Origin: Chrysogorgia sp. JL179-B06
Taxonomy: Eukaryota; Cnidaria; Anthozoa; Scleralcyonacea; Chrysogorgiidae
Direction of reading: 5' to 3'
Assembly (NCBI GenBank): GCA_035772405.1
Contig: JAYKKM010000217.1
Location: 186,001 to 250,000, forward strand
DNA: 64,000 nt
In this document: positions 23,980 through 36,328 of the stretch, piece by piece
How positions within the stretch are numbered: the first letter of the stretch is position 1
Layout: each line of letters opens with the position of its first letter
Made by a program: the position numbers and the translations under genes
Notes under the pieces: model-generated
Database searches by the model: none
Told to the model about the DNA's origin: nothing
Seen by the model: the letters and a program-made list of their open reading frames with translations, nothing else

Positions 23980-24104
23980 TTAAGACACCAGACCGCCTTT
24001 CACACTTTCTCTAGCATTTGCTATGGAAGGTGTGAAAGGCGAGTGTCTCGTGTCTTAAAACCTTAAGACACCAGACACTCGCCTTTCACACCTTCGCTAG
24101 CAAG
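23980..24104. repeat. Inverted plus direct repeat block (AAGACACCAGAC...CTTTCACAC)
   Basis: The unit beginning TTAAGACACCAGAC and running through GCCTTTCACAC occurs at 23980-24012, inverted at about 24028-24060, and again direct at 24059-24104. It can form a hairpin with a third arm. It lies between the P2X7-like ORF and the last transposase exon. Confidence 0.6.
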
Positions 24105-24140
24105 TTTAAAGTAGTTAGCAAAGGAGTTTGGCTATAGTTA

Positions 24141-27100
24141 TTAAAATCTTGACTGATGTGCTTCAACAAGTGCTTTTACTGAAGGGGGAGGAATGGCAGA
24201 TATGTTGGGAGCAATCATTCTTTGGTCTTTACTTAGGATACCAATTCTACTATCCACTGTTCCCTCAGAACTGGCCCTTTTCTTAAAAACATCCAGGAGA
24301 AGTTTAGGGATATAACCATACAGTTTCGGCATCAGAACTCGAACAGGACACCATCGTTGTGTCCTCTTACTGAACTTGCGTGCAAACCTAGTAACAATTA
24401 AACTCAATTCTATAATTGCATGTCAAATAAATGACTGTGCAGTAGGTAAAATGAAATATATTAGACATACAATAAGTTACCTTGGTTGACCATCAGCTGT
24501 GGTTGCTGGAGCTCTACCTCGGTGATGATTAAAATCTAATGCCGCAAGTTGGTTTCTTTCCCGGTATACAACAAATCTGTAGATAAAATAGACATGTTAA
24601 AATACAGATAAAATACACACAGTATATTCATTAACCATTTTATTTCTAACTAATTCTTTAGAAATTTATTTTTGCACCAGAACCGTTATTAGGGTTGAAA
24701 ACTTAAGGTTGACCACACAAATTATGCATACCGATACTTACGAGTAAGAGTGGCGCTTGGGGGCGTACATCAAAATGTGATTATGGAAGGACTCTAGAAA
24801 GCCAGTGTGCCTTGGGAGATTATATTATAGAAAATAAACACATGAATAAATATAAGAAAATGACAAATTCAATAATAATTTTATCAAATAATTAGATTAT
24901 TGGGGGGTTGTTATAACATAGCTTCAACCTGGGCAAGCCAACATCAGTACCTGAAGTTTGTGTAGTATCTAAGTGTGTTGAGGAACCGTGTATCCAAAAC
25001 AATCTTGGTCAATGCTTTATGTGCAGGGGATTCTTTCTTCAACCATGGCTTTCTCCTCTCAGCTTCATTTAATGGATCATGACCACATTTTCCTCCATTA
25101 ACACCTTCCTCTAAAACCCATTCATGTTCATTAACCACATGATGCAATATGCCTATCCATTTATCCTGTTCAACAAGCACAATTAACATAGATTATACAT
25201 AATGCATGTGTGTGTATTTGTTACTGTAATATTCATTGTACTGTATAATGCACAATTACAATCAAACCAGATGCTCTTGTATTGTCAATATTGCAATCTT
25301 GATAAAGCAAGTTGCAGATGAACAGAGTAACTAAAATTGTTTTATATCAAGTTTTCAGTAAATTAGCACACTTTAAAAATATGTCGACAAACAGTGCTAA
25401 TTTTTAAGACAATTATGAAAGTTACTCTGTTGACCTGCAACTTACTTGATCAACATCTTACTCAAGTGTCCAATGATGCAAATGCATTATAATATTGAAT
25501 ATGACAAAAACATCCAGTTTGACTGTAACGTGTAGTAATATCAATATTCATAGCCAATCTTGCCTTGAGATCTTTCACATCATTACCACAGTTTTTTGAA
25601 CAATACCAGAAATGATTTCGGATAGATGGTGCCCAAAATACCAGATCTTGATTGGCTTTGGTTTTTGCAGCCTAAACAATAAAGGTAATACAATTACAAA
25701 TTTATATATGAGTGGATTCATTTATTTCCATTTATTGGTACTTTTGACAGGTTGTTAATCAAAGACTTACAGCATTGATTTTCTTGGCTATGTTTTTTCC
25801 TCCATGCCAAACATCATTCTGATGCTTGACATTCTTGTACTTGTCATCCCTTTCTATATCATAGTTACATATACATGTTGTTAATAATTAGTATAATTTT
25901 TTTATTATCCGGCCGGATACTAAATCCAGTGCACCCCTATACAAAAACTCAATCTCATGTATACCAGTATACATGTATATATACTGACATTTGACACTTA
26001 TGGATACTTACTCATCAGTGCTGCAATTTCAAGGTGTCCATCAGTCACTACCTCCTTCACAACTATTGGTGATGTGAGCAGCGTATCCATTCCTCTTTGA
26101 AAACCAATTCTTTCCATGTTATTGCTCTTTCCAGCAGCTTCTCTCACATCTTCTCTCACATCCACAATATCCATTTGGAGAATTGCATTATCATGCATAT
26201 CTGCCAGGCTATATGTACAGTATTGTGAAGAGTGACCAGGCGAGTCATTTATTCCATCACCACTTAAGATGACATCTTTTCCAGCCCTTTCGTTCCAAAG
26301 ATCTTGCTTATATTGTTCCCAGAACTCATTGATTGCAGGGGTGATGTACAACTGCTGATACTGATTAAACAGTGTTGATGAAAAATACTGCAGATTACAG
26401 AAATTGAACATCAACCCCACTTTGGTATATGAATTTCCAGACAACAATAAAGAAGATGCAAGCATGAGATTGCCTGCTCTGATTTTGTCACAAGATGGTT
26501 GAGCTGACCACCTTCCACCAAAATGGCCTGCACGACACCGCCAGGATACCACAAGGCATGTACCAACATAAGTCTTCCGGTACTCCAAAAGAAGATCACA
26601 ATCAAGTCGTTTACAAACACTGCCATGTAAAGCTGTCAGCAATGACATATGAGAGTATCTGTAAAGACAATGGACTTTTCCATTTTAATACCTTCTTCTG
26701 GTGTCACTTCTTCCATAGTAGATGTATATCCAGATGTATATCCAGTTACTGTAACACTGGCAGTTCCCCCTTCATCATCCTCAGGCTCTTCTCCATCATT
26801 ACCATCAATAACAGTATTAAATATATCCTCCAAGGAGGTTTTTTCCAGAGACCTAAAATTAATTTAACCATATATTACTTGTAGGATGGTTACTGGTATT
26901 GAACTTAAATTTTATAGTCAAACTGAGTGTTATCTGCAATTTTTTATAATACATGTGTGCTTAGAACAAGAGTATCTGAGCTCTATAAACTTTCAATTTG
27001 TGTTAACAATTGACAATCAGATTATGATGGATTCAACATACAAAACATACAATAGATGACATGTTTAATCTGATGGAAGACACAATAAAGCACTTCATCT

Positions 27101-28256
27101 ATAATACAGTCCCATAAAAGAACCCCAACTCCCACATAACGAGGGACTGATTCATTAAAACTTAGGTTTGGATGTCTACACTGGCCAACAGAAAAAGCAA
27201 GTAAAAATATTTTGGTACATGTCTGGCCAATACATGTTTACACTATCAAAAAGTATGCCTAGGCCAAAGCCTCGCATGTAAACATGGCTTTAGTCACCAT
27301 TTACACACAAAACTTTTCCAAACTGGTATACTAATTTGTTTATAATTTTTTTTATATGTACTGTATGTCAATTGGTTATCCTTTGTCTTTTTTTCATTGT
27401 CTTTGTTCGCCAACTTTCAAACAATACAATAATAAAGAATACAACAAAATATACAAAATTCCATTTTCTTACTCGATACTCTAATTGATGGGAGAGAGAG
27501 CGTTTGCAGACATTGTCTCGTCGTCCTCCTCATTACTATCGTCACTTTCTGCAAGTAGGTCTCCTTCGCTGGCCGTGAAAGTTTCTTCGAATTGAAGAGG
27601 ATTTGAAGATCTAAAATTAAACAATAGATAAGAACAATGCTTAAAATACATTGGCATAATCATGAAATCCGTGTTGTTGAATTAAACAAACCTTGAACTA
27701 AAAGACTTCATAGATAAAGGTGAGCTATCACACAACAATCTTCGACGTTTACATGTTGAAGCTGACGGTCCTGGGGTAGAGGTCATAACTATAGAAAAAG
27801 AAGTTACGTTATAAATAAATGTAAACATATCAGTGGATACTAATACAAAATATTAAAATTAGGTACTCACTTGGTGAAGGAAAATAACGACTAGTTTTAG
27901 GGATTTCCGTCTTGCTTGACAAATCTATTGTCTCCTCGGTCTGAGTTTCCACATGGCTGAAAATTTCAAAGAACAATCCGACGTCAAAACGTATAACAAA
28001 AACAGAAGACTTTTAAAGATCAAAAGTTTTGTTGTATCAGCAAATGCTTACCACAATTGACTTTTCAATTCCCGTGAGGATTTCGTAGCTTCGTAGAAAT
28101 CGAGAAGCATTTCGGCAAGATCCTCGTCGGTCTTCACATTATTTTCTTCCCTAAATTCCCTCCATCTTGTAAAAGTTTCAAACAAATACACTCTAGAAGC
28201 ATCCCTTCTGGTATAGTATTCTTTCCTACTTGCTTTTTTGTCTCGACTGCCCGTAC
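24141..28256 (-). pseudogene. Kolobok transposase, about 11 exons, frameshifted
   Basis: The first recognisable exon (about 28256-28053) encodes FETFTRWREFREENNVKTD, then small exons follow near 27.9, 27.7 and 27.5 kb. The main DDE exon is 26852-26012, with a zinc-ribbon-like SVCKRL, WRCRAGHFGGRW, then LSGDGINDSPGHSSQYC (first Asp) and VVTDGHLEI (second Asp). Later exons near 25.8, 25.6 and 25.1 kb include VWHGGKNIAKK; near 24.8 kb is TGFLESFHN (probable Glu), and the last ends at TAA 24141. A frame change near 26640 splits the main exon, and no start codon is visible for the first exon, so the copy is probably inactive. The family is recognised from the GDGxxDSPGH signature; exon ends other than those of the main exon are approximate. 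Confidence 0.75.
25301..25451. repeat. 151-bp foldback in a Kolobok intron
   Basis: CAAGTTGCAGATGAACAGAG near 25308 is answered by the complement of a matching arm ending at 25451. The arms are about 30 bp with a few mismatches. It lies between transposase exons. Confidence 0.5.
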
Positions 28257-28359
28257 TAGACGGATTTTAGCTCATCCGATAGATTGCGGTGAAAACAATG
28301 CGCATTACTTAGCTGGTCAGACTGGGAACGATAAAGCACATCCGGTGGAGGCTCCGCGA

Positions 28360-28402
28360 TAAACAAACCCCGCACATGCGCAGAACGGACTGTAACCCCC
28401 CT
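28360..28402 (-). repeat. Right TIR of Kolobok
   Basis: Perfect 43-bp inverted copy of the left TIR, followed by the TTAA duplication. Confidence 0.95.
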
Positions 28403-29102
28403 TTAAATATTCTGGAAAATGAAAAATTAGATTTTAAAGTTAAAATCGATCCTGAACTCTCAGCAGAGTGAGACCGAATTGCATAACAATTACATGTCAT
28501 GTTATAAACTATATATTAATGCTGACTCCTTGATCATCATGTTCATTACATTTGATATTTATAATTATCTTCAGGAATATACCATTGACACTATTATTGT
28601 GTTAGTAAAAAAAGTGTAAAGTAAACACAAACATCTTTAGTACAATAACCTTTGCACTTGGTGTGTAGTTAATTTCGGTAGCAGTCTTCTCTCCTGTTAG
28701 GATCATTTTTAATAAAGAAAATGCTTCTTCTGATTTTCCCGTTAAAAAACGGAAAAAGTGCTGCATTATTGTTTCGGAAAGAGTTGCTTTACATAGTTGT
28801 CCGCTGATGAAACGCTGTTCAATTTCCAATACTAAATCGTAACAATGTGCTGACAATTGGGACACCTTTTCGTAGTTCCTCAAAGTCTTAAAAATAAAGA
28901 TAAAAACATCTATTATAGAGGGCCTCATGTCAACTGGTTACTCAAAAGATTGAAAATATGATTGAAAACTCACCACCTTGTTGCCATAGATACATTTATT
29001 TTCAGCTCTCCATTTTTTTAAAACCGCCGAATCTTCTAATACGCTGCTGCAGTCTTGATGATTCAACATTAGTCTTTCTCGCATTTCTTTTACAGTATTC
29101 AT

Positions 29103-31257
29103 AAATGGTGGTCACATTCCGCTAAAATTGTTACAAAGTACGGCAGCTCGGATGTCAGCTTCGGCATATCTGAATTAACTTGCTTTCTATGGTACAATAA
29201 TGCATACGAAGATTTGATAGTGCGTACAGATGCAAAATGCGCAAATTTATACTATTGTTGCAGGAAATAGGTTTTTGCGTAGGGTGGAATTGTTGGGGGT
29301 AGAAAAGTTCCGGATTGAGTCACCAACACCTTTATTTTAATTATATATTTGCTGTCGACCGCTTTTCCTTTTTCAAATATTTTTTAATATTTGGTTTTCC
29401 AATAAATGGTTTTCCTTCTGGTATAATGTACGTATTTGTATGCATGTTGTAGCTGATATATGGGAGGTAGCACGTGCACCGCTTACTTTCCTGCCAAATA
29501 CGTAATTGGGGTGTTATCGGATTGTGCATGCTATATGTACATGTCATGATGCTAATTGGCCGGATGGGTGGACCAAGACTGTGGAAGACAGATAACTCTG
29601 AAAAATAACAACATAGTGTATTTTGCATCATCTCCTGTTCTGATTTATTAAGTTGCCAGTATTAAGAATAAGACATGCAAAGCACATAATTTTCCCTTTC
29701 TTCATCAATACCGCACGCTAAACCCACATAAATTGAAATTTAGTGAATGAACGTACATGTGACAATTGAGGTAATAGACGAGGTACCCGGTAGTAGTTTT
29801 CAATTCAATGTGAATATTAAAGCCCAGCAAATAACTCTTAGGCATGACATTTTAATAAAACATTTTATTAGCTAACGTTCCATGCATATAGCAACATTAT
29901 CAGAATTGATAATATATATAGTATTAGTGGTTCACAATAATTTACCAATAATATTTAAAGATTACAGTTAGATGAGTATAATATATAAAATGCGATTGGT
30001 TCCTGTTAGAAACCGTTTCAAAATAACAGTGAAACGATTTCAATATCAAATGAAGGAAACTACCAACCAGAAACTACCAACCAATAACTACGCTGCCAAT
30101 AAAATATATCGCAATTGCGCGCCATTATTTGAATCAGTTCACCTGAATCGTACATTGGAGAGACAAGAGTAAAAGTAAATCAAAATTGAAATGTCCCATA
30201 ACCACACACAACGACGACTGGTGTATTCCTCATTGGAACAGCAAACTAACGTTGAATGTGACTAGTAACAAAAATGGTTCTAAGCAACAAAATAAGGTAG
30301 GATAATTCACCTCGGCCTGAATTTACATCGTATGAAATTAGCACTACGTTTTTAATCTTTTTTTATTCCTCTAGAAATTACGTATTTTAAAGAATGTCAA
30401 TGGCTGAACCCCGTCGATGAAGGTAAGAAGACATTCCATATCCCATCTTAAGTGTCTGCAACATTGCATTACGTATTTATTATATTTTACGTGTGATGCG
30501 TACTGTAGAATTCGTCAGGTAATAGTGACATAAATAGATGCAAACTCTTCGTAATGTTTGTGTAATCATTCGGCTATGTTGGTAACGTATGCTCCTAGAA
30601 TTGGAAATCGGTCTAATGGTGAGACTGATTCACATTCCAAATTATGCCGCCAAATTGTGCCATCTGCTCCGAATAGATATTTGATCTTCATAAATTGATG
30701 ACATCACAAGAAATATTTTCTCACACAGATCAAAGTGGTAGCAATAAGAATTGCTGCTAGCAATAAGAAAGTGAAATACAATGATATTATTCCGGAATTC
30801 TAGTTAGTGGATCCTTGCATGATGAATATCCAATGAATTCCCTCAACATTTAAAGTGTCTATAACCCCTAATTGTTTTTTAGTTTTCCAAGTAGTAGAGC
30901 CAAAATTGGCTGAATAGTTCTGTTACGGTTTTCGATTTTGTCCATTGGTTCTTCCAATATTGCAAGGAACTCTATTTTGAATATCCTGCAAGAAATTTCT
31001 GCAAATCGCAAAGAGCCTTGTACCCTGCCCTTTAAATCATAGGGGTCTGGAATCTAACCTCACGACGTGCGTGATTCGTGTATAAAATCACGAACGCGAG
31101 AAATTTGCGTGTAACGTCCACGCAAAAAGTAAACAGACTATAAAGCATTAAAAAATGGCTACATTTCCAAGTTTATTTCGCATTATAAAAAACAATTTTC
31201 GCGGTTTCATTTATTTTTAAAAAATTACTAAAATAAACAATGGGTTAAAAGTCAATT
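29103..31257. other. Intergenic, nothing recognised
   Basis: AT-rich with short, non-conserved open frames only. A short frame starting ATG 31258, rich in Arg (IGQQRRRKLGIKN) and ending near a CAG/GTTAAT, might be a first exon of the downstream MULE gene, but I cannot prove the splice. Confidence 0.4.
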
Positions 31258-31628
31258 ATGACACGAGTTCGTTTGGAGACAACTCTCAAACTGCGAATCC
31301 TACCGGCAGAAAGAACCATTGGTCAGCAGCGACGGCGAAAACTCGGCATCAAAAACACCACATTTTTGGAGACAGATGTCAGTTCCTCATGGTTGCAGGT
31401 TAATTGATTTGGATATATTTCGAAAAAATCTTTCATTTTGCAGTTCTTGCTCAGAAGGTAAATTACATTGCCAATTTTGAATTTACAGCAAAGTCAGTGT
31501 GACTTAGTAAGGTTACAAATACTCCACATATATGGCCAGAGGGTCAGCAATGTAGAAATGGATGATGAGAAATACTGAATTACACTCTGGTACAATAAAT
31601 ATTTAACATACAGTAATTATTTTACTAG

Positions 31629-33669
31629 GTCCTTTGTCATTTGTGAATGTCATAGATGAAACAAGAAGTGGTCTTGCAAGCAGTTTCAATGTTAAATGCA
31701 CAAGCTGTAGCTACATGAATAAAATAAGTACATCTGCAGGGCATAGGACTGGAACTCATGGTCCACCAGCATTTGATGTGAATTCTCGAGCTGCTCTTGG
31801 GTCACTGTACAGTGGAATAGGGCAAACACACCTAAACAATTTTTTATCTACAATGAATATTCCAACGGTGACTATTGCCACATTTAAAAAATGGGAACAG
31901 GAGGTTGGTAAGGCTGTAGACAATTGCTAAAAAGAGCTGCCTAGAAAACATGGAAATTGAGAAAGAAAATGGAGTGATTGGATATCCTGTTTCTTACAAT
32001 ATGGGCTGGCAAAAACGTGGGAAAGGGCACAACTCTTTAACAGGAAAGGGCACAACTCTTTAACAGGGAAGGGGATAACTATGGGTTTAACTACAGGAAA
32101 TGTCTTAGGATATGCAACCTGCACAAAACTATGCAGAGTGTGCACACTTTCTAAAAAGTAGGGAAAACAGCCACGAGAACATGACTGCAGGAAAAACCAT
32201 GCAGGGTCATCTAAGGAAATGGAGCCATGTGAGTTGTGGAATAATGCCCCCAAACACAATATCAAGTTTTCTACATCTGTTGGAGATGATGACACAACAA
32301 CACAGGCATTTATTCACAAAAATGTTCCATATGGTGTTGAAAAATGGTCAGATATTATTCATGCAAAGCGTTCACTAACCACAAGATTATACAACCTTGC
32401 ATCCCGCTCTTCATTTCCTAATTCCTCAATTCAAAAAGTCATCAGTTATTTAGCAAAATGTTTTACATACTGTATAGCCCAAAATTCAGATGTTGAAAGC
32501 TTAAAGTCTGCTTTGAAGTGTATTGTCCTGCATGCTTTTGGTGATCACCAATCATGCAACCCATCATGGGTGTGGTTATTGGAAAGGTGTTTTATATAAA
32601 CATAAAAGTCTTCCATATAACAAGGACTTATATGGCGAGGAGCTAAAAAAATGCTTGTAGGGTTGTTCGATGAATATGCCACAGATATTGTAGCTAAAAA
32701 ACTAACACCTTTTGCCAATTCACTGTGGAATGAAGCCTTGAATAGTATAATTGACAGTAAAAGCCCAAAAATTCGATTTTATGGGGGAAGAAATTACTTT
32801 CGTGTTGCATGTGCCATTAGTCAAAAAAATATTGGCTATTCCTATGTAAATAAGAGTTTAGAGGCATTAGGCATCGACCCTGGTGACAACTGTCAAAATC
32901 ATAACATTTTTATGGATCATAAACAAGAAAGGGATAAGGAACGGAAGTCGAAAAAATCATTTAAAATCAGACGACACCAACTTCAATCAGATCGAATATC
33001 AGGCAATAATAAAGTCGAGGTCAAAGAAGGCAAAACATACGAAACTGGAATTGGGCTTAACCTTCAGGTCGAAAATTTATCTGACAGTGCACTGATAGAA
33101 CTTCCGAACATAACAGAGAATCAGCTTGAGGAATTTGAGAAATGTGTCCATCATTTATGGAAAGGCCATTAAAACAATATCTAAAGCACAGTGGTTCCAA
33201 CACCTATCAACTGGTATCCTTTGACATTGAGACAACATCAGTAGGGAAAAATGCAGAGATTTTCCAATTGTCAGCAGTCGGTGAAACCGGTAGAACATTT
33301 TCAAATTATATTTTGCCAAATTTTTCAGTAAGTCCTTCAGCATCTAGAGTCCATAACCTTAGGGTGGAAATCATAAATGGTAAAATAACTCTATGTAAAA
33401 ATGCTTACCCTGTTGACACATCCTCTCTTCCTGCTGTTTTTGAGTCATTCCACAACTTTCTACATGAAGTTCAAGCGACCACCAAACAAGAGCATGTATT
33501 TTATACAATAATAATTGGTCACAATTTCATGTACATTTGATGTTCCAACACTCCTCCGTAATGCCAGGCCGTCCTTTATCAATAATCTAAATCAGATGAA
33601 CATCTATTTCGGCGATACTTTGCCACTAATCCGAGCCTTACTAAAGCGTAAACATCCGCCATTACAGTA
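31629..33669 (+). pseudogene. MULE (Mutator-like) transposase fused to a DEDDh exonuclease, decayed
   Basis: After a TAG acceptor at 31627-31628 the protein reads a Cys pair (CTSC), HRTGTHGPPAFDVN and SGIGQTHLNNFLSTMNIP, which I recognise as the Mutator-like transposase domain of invertebrates. The block SYNMGWQKRGKGHNSLTG near 32000 carries Asn where the family has the first catalytic Asp; GDDDTTTQ near 32285 holds the next acidic cluster. YGGRNYFRVACAIS and EGKTYETGIGLNL follow. A DEDDh exonuclease then starts with SFDIETT (near 33220) and continues in another frame with TFDVPTLLRN and GDTLPLIRALLKRKHPP to 33669. A 23-bp tandem duplication (32022-32067) and at least three other frame changes break it. 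No TIRs were found. Confidence 0.7.
32022..32067. repeat. Perfect 23-bp tandem duplication inside the MULE gene
   Basis: AAAGGGCACAACTCTTTAAC plus AGG occurs twice back to back (32022-32044 and 32045-32067). Because 23 is not a multiple of three, it shifts the transposase frame just after the GWQKRG motif. Ignoring one copy restores the conserved reading. Confidence 0.85.
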
Positions 33670-34292
33670 ATCGAGTGGAGAGTTCTGCAAAGCAAATCAA
33701 AGCAGCGTATACCAATGTCTATGTCGTAAAACATTTGAGGTGCACGAACATTATTTATGGTTTTGAAACTCCATGTGAAAAATAAAAAAATTCTGTATAG
33801 TGGTTCTCGCTGTGTAAAAAATCGCTGTTTTCGTTATTTTGGTTCTACAGAATTTTCTTAAATTTCTTCAACAAAACCTCTGTGCGTTACTCTATTGCTG
33901 TGCCAAAATTTAGGATATGTTACCAGGCGTTTTGGCCAATGCTGTTGCAATTAACATATGGGAAGGCTACGTGGCCAGAATACTTTGGAGACCCCACAAG
34001 ATCAATGGTTTGTCATGCGCGTGCATAAAATTGCAGTCAGTTTGGAAAACACACATGTATTCCATGCAATCGAAGTTGTTTCAAAGCTTGAAGCCTTCAC
34101 TTTATGGAAATGCATATATTTTTGTTTGGACGTTAGCCATCTAGAAATTAATTCATGTGGTAAAGACAAAAGAAGAGGCTTACCTTTCTTTTCTTCATGA
34201 ATTATGCAGTTTGAGATATTGAACGATATTTCCCAGTATTTTTTTGCTCTTCGTGACTCATGCTCGGCTTTCATAATGGCTTGTTGTTGGCA

Positions 34293-36328
34293 CTATGGAC
34301 AAGACAGCAATAACTCCTGGTTCTCCAAATTTCTTGTCAACAGATCGTCGTACGAAAGACCACCAGCAGCAAGATTTTGGGCCATACCCTGAGTTAGAGG
34401 ACTATTGCTATCCTTTGGACGATAAAGAGTACCAACAAATGTTTGAAGTGAATTATGGCGCTTGTCGAGATCGTCCATGTCAGCTTCTGCCTCTTGTATC
34501 GAGGCGTGTAGGTAAAACATGGCCCTGGCCCATGGCCCTACCTATGGCCCACCTGTTTTTCCTTCAATTTTGTTGGTTTTATGTTTTCTACGTTTTCCAT
34601 GAAGATATTGGGGTTGTTAGAATACATTTCATCATAAAAATCTAGTTGCCAACCCAGAAACTAGCGTTCCTAATAGCAGAGCAAGGATTGGATTGGGCCA
34701 TGCTCGTTTTACTTCCGCGTGAACTTTCCAGTGAACTTTCCAGTGAAAATGGTCCATATGTACCTCTTATATGTATTCCATATAAGGAAGTGGCCTACGA
34801 ACAAATACAAGGTATTGACGAAAAAATACATTGCATTGACGAGCAAATACATTGCCCTCATACCAGCCCACTGGATGCGGGATTACTCGGTCTCTTTCTT
34901 AAATTAACTATTATCCTTAATTTACAAATCGCTCTGAATTAAGGATAATGGTTAATCTAATGTTAGAACCCAACCACAACACAACAAAGATCCTAACCCT
35001 AACCCCCCGCCTAGTGGGTTTTCTAACCCTAAACCCCTGGCAAAATTTTCTCGATCCCAAACCCCCAGCCGTCCACTGATCTACTCCTACTTGGCAAGCA
35101 TGTGGGATAGTAATTGACTAATATACGCATGCGCGAATCTCACGATCGCCTCTAAATTAACCATTATCCTTAATTTAGAGCGATTTGAGAATTAAGCGAA
35201 GAGATTGTGTTGCAACAACAGTTAGTATACCCAAAAAGTCGAAATGCGGAGAGAGGACTGGGACAGAGTTTGCCTTAATTTCGATAATTGTAAACCAACC
35301 CCAAACCAACAAACCTCGCCACCTAACGAGTTTTCTAAGGGTTAGGGTTAGAAAACTCCATATGTACTTCTAGTACGTATTCCATATAAGGAAGTGACCG
35401 ACGAGCAAATAGAAGGCATTAACGAACAAATACATGGCACTCGTACCAGCCCACTGGATGTGCGATTGTTAACACGTTCGATATGTTCGATTATCCACTC
35501 TTTTTAAGAAAACTACGTTCGCTAGCAGGATAAGCTGCACGCATATTGTAAACAGGTAATTTATCTTTATTTTAATATATATTGTAGCTTTGGGAGTTGA
35601 TTATTTTTCAAGAAAACGTTCGTCGAAGACAGCCGAAAGTTCGTGTTTTTGTTTACAAGATGGTATCCGTATTAGGAAAATTATATTTTGGCATGTTCGA
35701 TTATCCGCGCTTTTAAAGAGAACTAAGTTAGCTACCGGGATAAAGCTGTAGGTATGTTGTAAATAGATCATTTAACTCTCCTTTGATATATTCTATAGCT
35801 TTGGGGGTGGTTTATTTCTCAAGAAAACGTTTGCCAAAGGGTTAGGACCTTTGTTGTTTTGGGGTCGGTTACAATCCAATTAACAAGGAGGCTGGTACGA
35901 GGTGTGAACGTGCCAGCTATTTGCGCTTCCTTATAAGGAATACGTACTAGATACCCCTATCGAAAACTCGTTAGGCGGATGGTTAGGGTTTGGTTACAAT
36001 TATCGAAATTAAGGCAAACTCTATCCCCAGTCCTCTCTCCACATTTCGACTCTGCTATTAGGAACAGCTTCTGGGTTAGTAACGGATTTTTATGGTGAAA
36101 TGTATTCTAACAACCATAAGATCTTCTTGGAAAACGTGGAAAACATAAAACCAACAAAATTGAAGGAAAAACAGGTGGGCCATAGATAGGGCCATAGGTA
36201 GGGCCATGGCCCAGGGCCATGTTTTACCTACACCATGTATCGAGTGTACCTGGGTGCCATTTATTATCGTCTCCAAATCGATTGCTAGCTCTGAACTAAG
36301 ATAATTTCCTTCAAAGCTATTACGTCTT
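34293..36328 (-). pseudogene. Unidentified minus-strand exon interrupted by a MULE-like MITE
   Basis: An exon opening after a CTAG acceptor at 36329-36330 reads RRNSFEGNYLSSELAIDLET up to 36245. Beyond the inserted element it continues in the same frame from 34503 as EAEADMDDLDKRHNSLQTFV and GLSYDDLLTRNLENQELLL to TAG at 34293. A further open stretch follows in the same frame down to 34002. Counting the 9-bp target duplication once keeps the frame, so the MITE split an exon that was open. The protein is not recognised. The HNSL...GLSYDDLL segment loosely recalls the C-terminus of MULE-associated exonucleases, but that is a weak impression. Confidence 0.45.
34504..36235. mobile_element. MULE-like non-autonomous element, 9-bp TSD
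   Basis: The element is 1732 bp with inverted arms of about 170 bp (34504-34680 against the complement of 36060-36235). The tips share GTGTAGGTAAAACATGGCCC, followed by tandem ATGGCCC-type units. TGTATCGAG flanks both sides (34495-34503 and 36236-36244). The 9-bp TSD and long TIRs fit Mutator-like elements. The interior is non-coding and contains paired blocks (CCATATGTAC...TTCCATATAAGGAAGTG near 34755 and 35360) and a TTAAGGATAATGGTTAA hairpin near 34905-35180. Confidence 0.75.

Larger units (their letters stand above)
22231..28402. mobile_element. Kolobok DNA transposon
   Basis: The element is 6172 bp with perfect 43-bp terminal inverted repeats (22231-22273 and 28360-28402, starting AGGGGGGTTACAG), flanked by TTAA on both sides (22227-22230 and 28403-28406). 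The TTAA target, G-rich tips and a transposase with GDGxxDSPGH, TDGH and LESFHN motifs identify the Kolobok superfamily. It carries the transposase on - and a P2X7-C-terminus-like ORF on +. The perfect TIRs suggest it was mobilised fairly recently, yet both genes show disabling changes. It sits in an intron of a minus-strand gene. Confidence 0.88.
21447..29102 (-). pseudogene. Five-exon gene of unknown function split by a Kolobok insertion
   Basis: Exons joining consistently in phase 0 are 29102-28974 (ATG start), 28886-28650, a 27-nt microexon 22182-22156, 21869-21795 and 21707-21447. The 6.17-kb Kolobok element lies wholly within the intron between exons 2 and 3. The last exon encodes a compact block with FFIGQV, FLERV and FRWPKKKDVCVVE, which I recognise only as a recurring C-terminal module of uncharacterised cnidarian proteins, perhaps a Tudor/chromo-like barrel. 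Exon 2 is helical (EKVSQLSAHCYDLVLEIEQRF). Exon 4 has one in-frame TGA, so the gene is probably decayed. I do not recognise a function. Confidence 0.5.

Noticed and set aside
28309..28500. 63-codon minus-strand frame
   Set aside because: It spans the Kolobok TIR and flank; composition reflects the TIR.
30701..30780. Short TAGCAATAAGAA direct repeats
   Set aside because: Two imperfect copies only, no ends or TSD; chance in AT-rich sequence.
34990..35360. Telomere-like CCCTAA/TTAGGG short runs
   Set aside because: Only two or three units each, inside the MULE-like MITE and paired as its internal inverted words. Not a telomeric tract.
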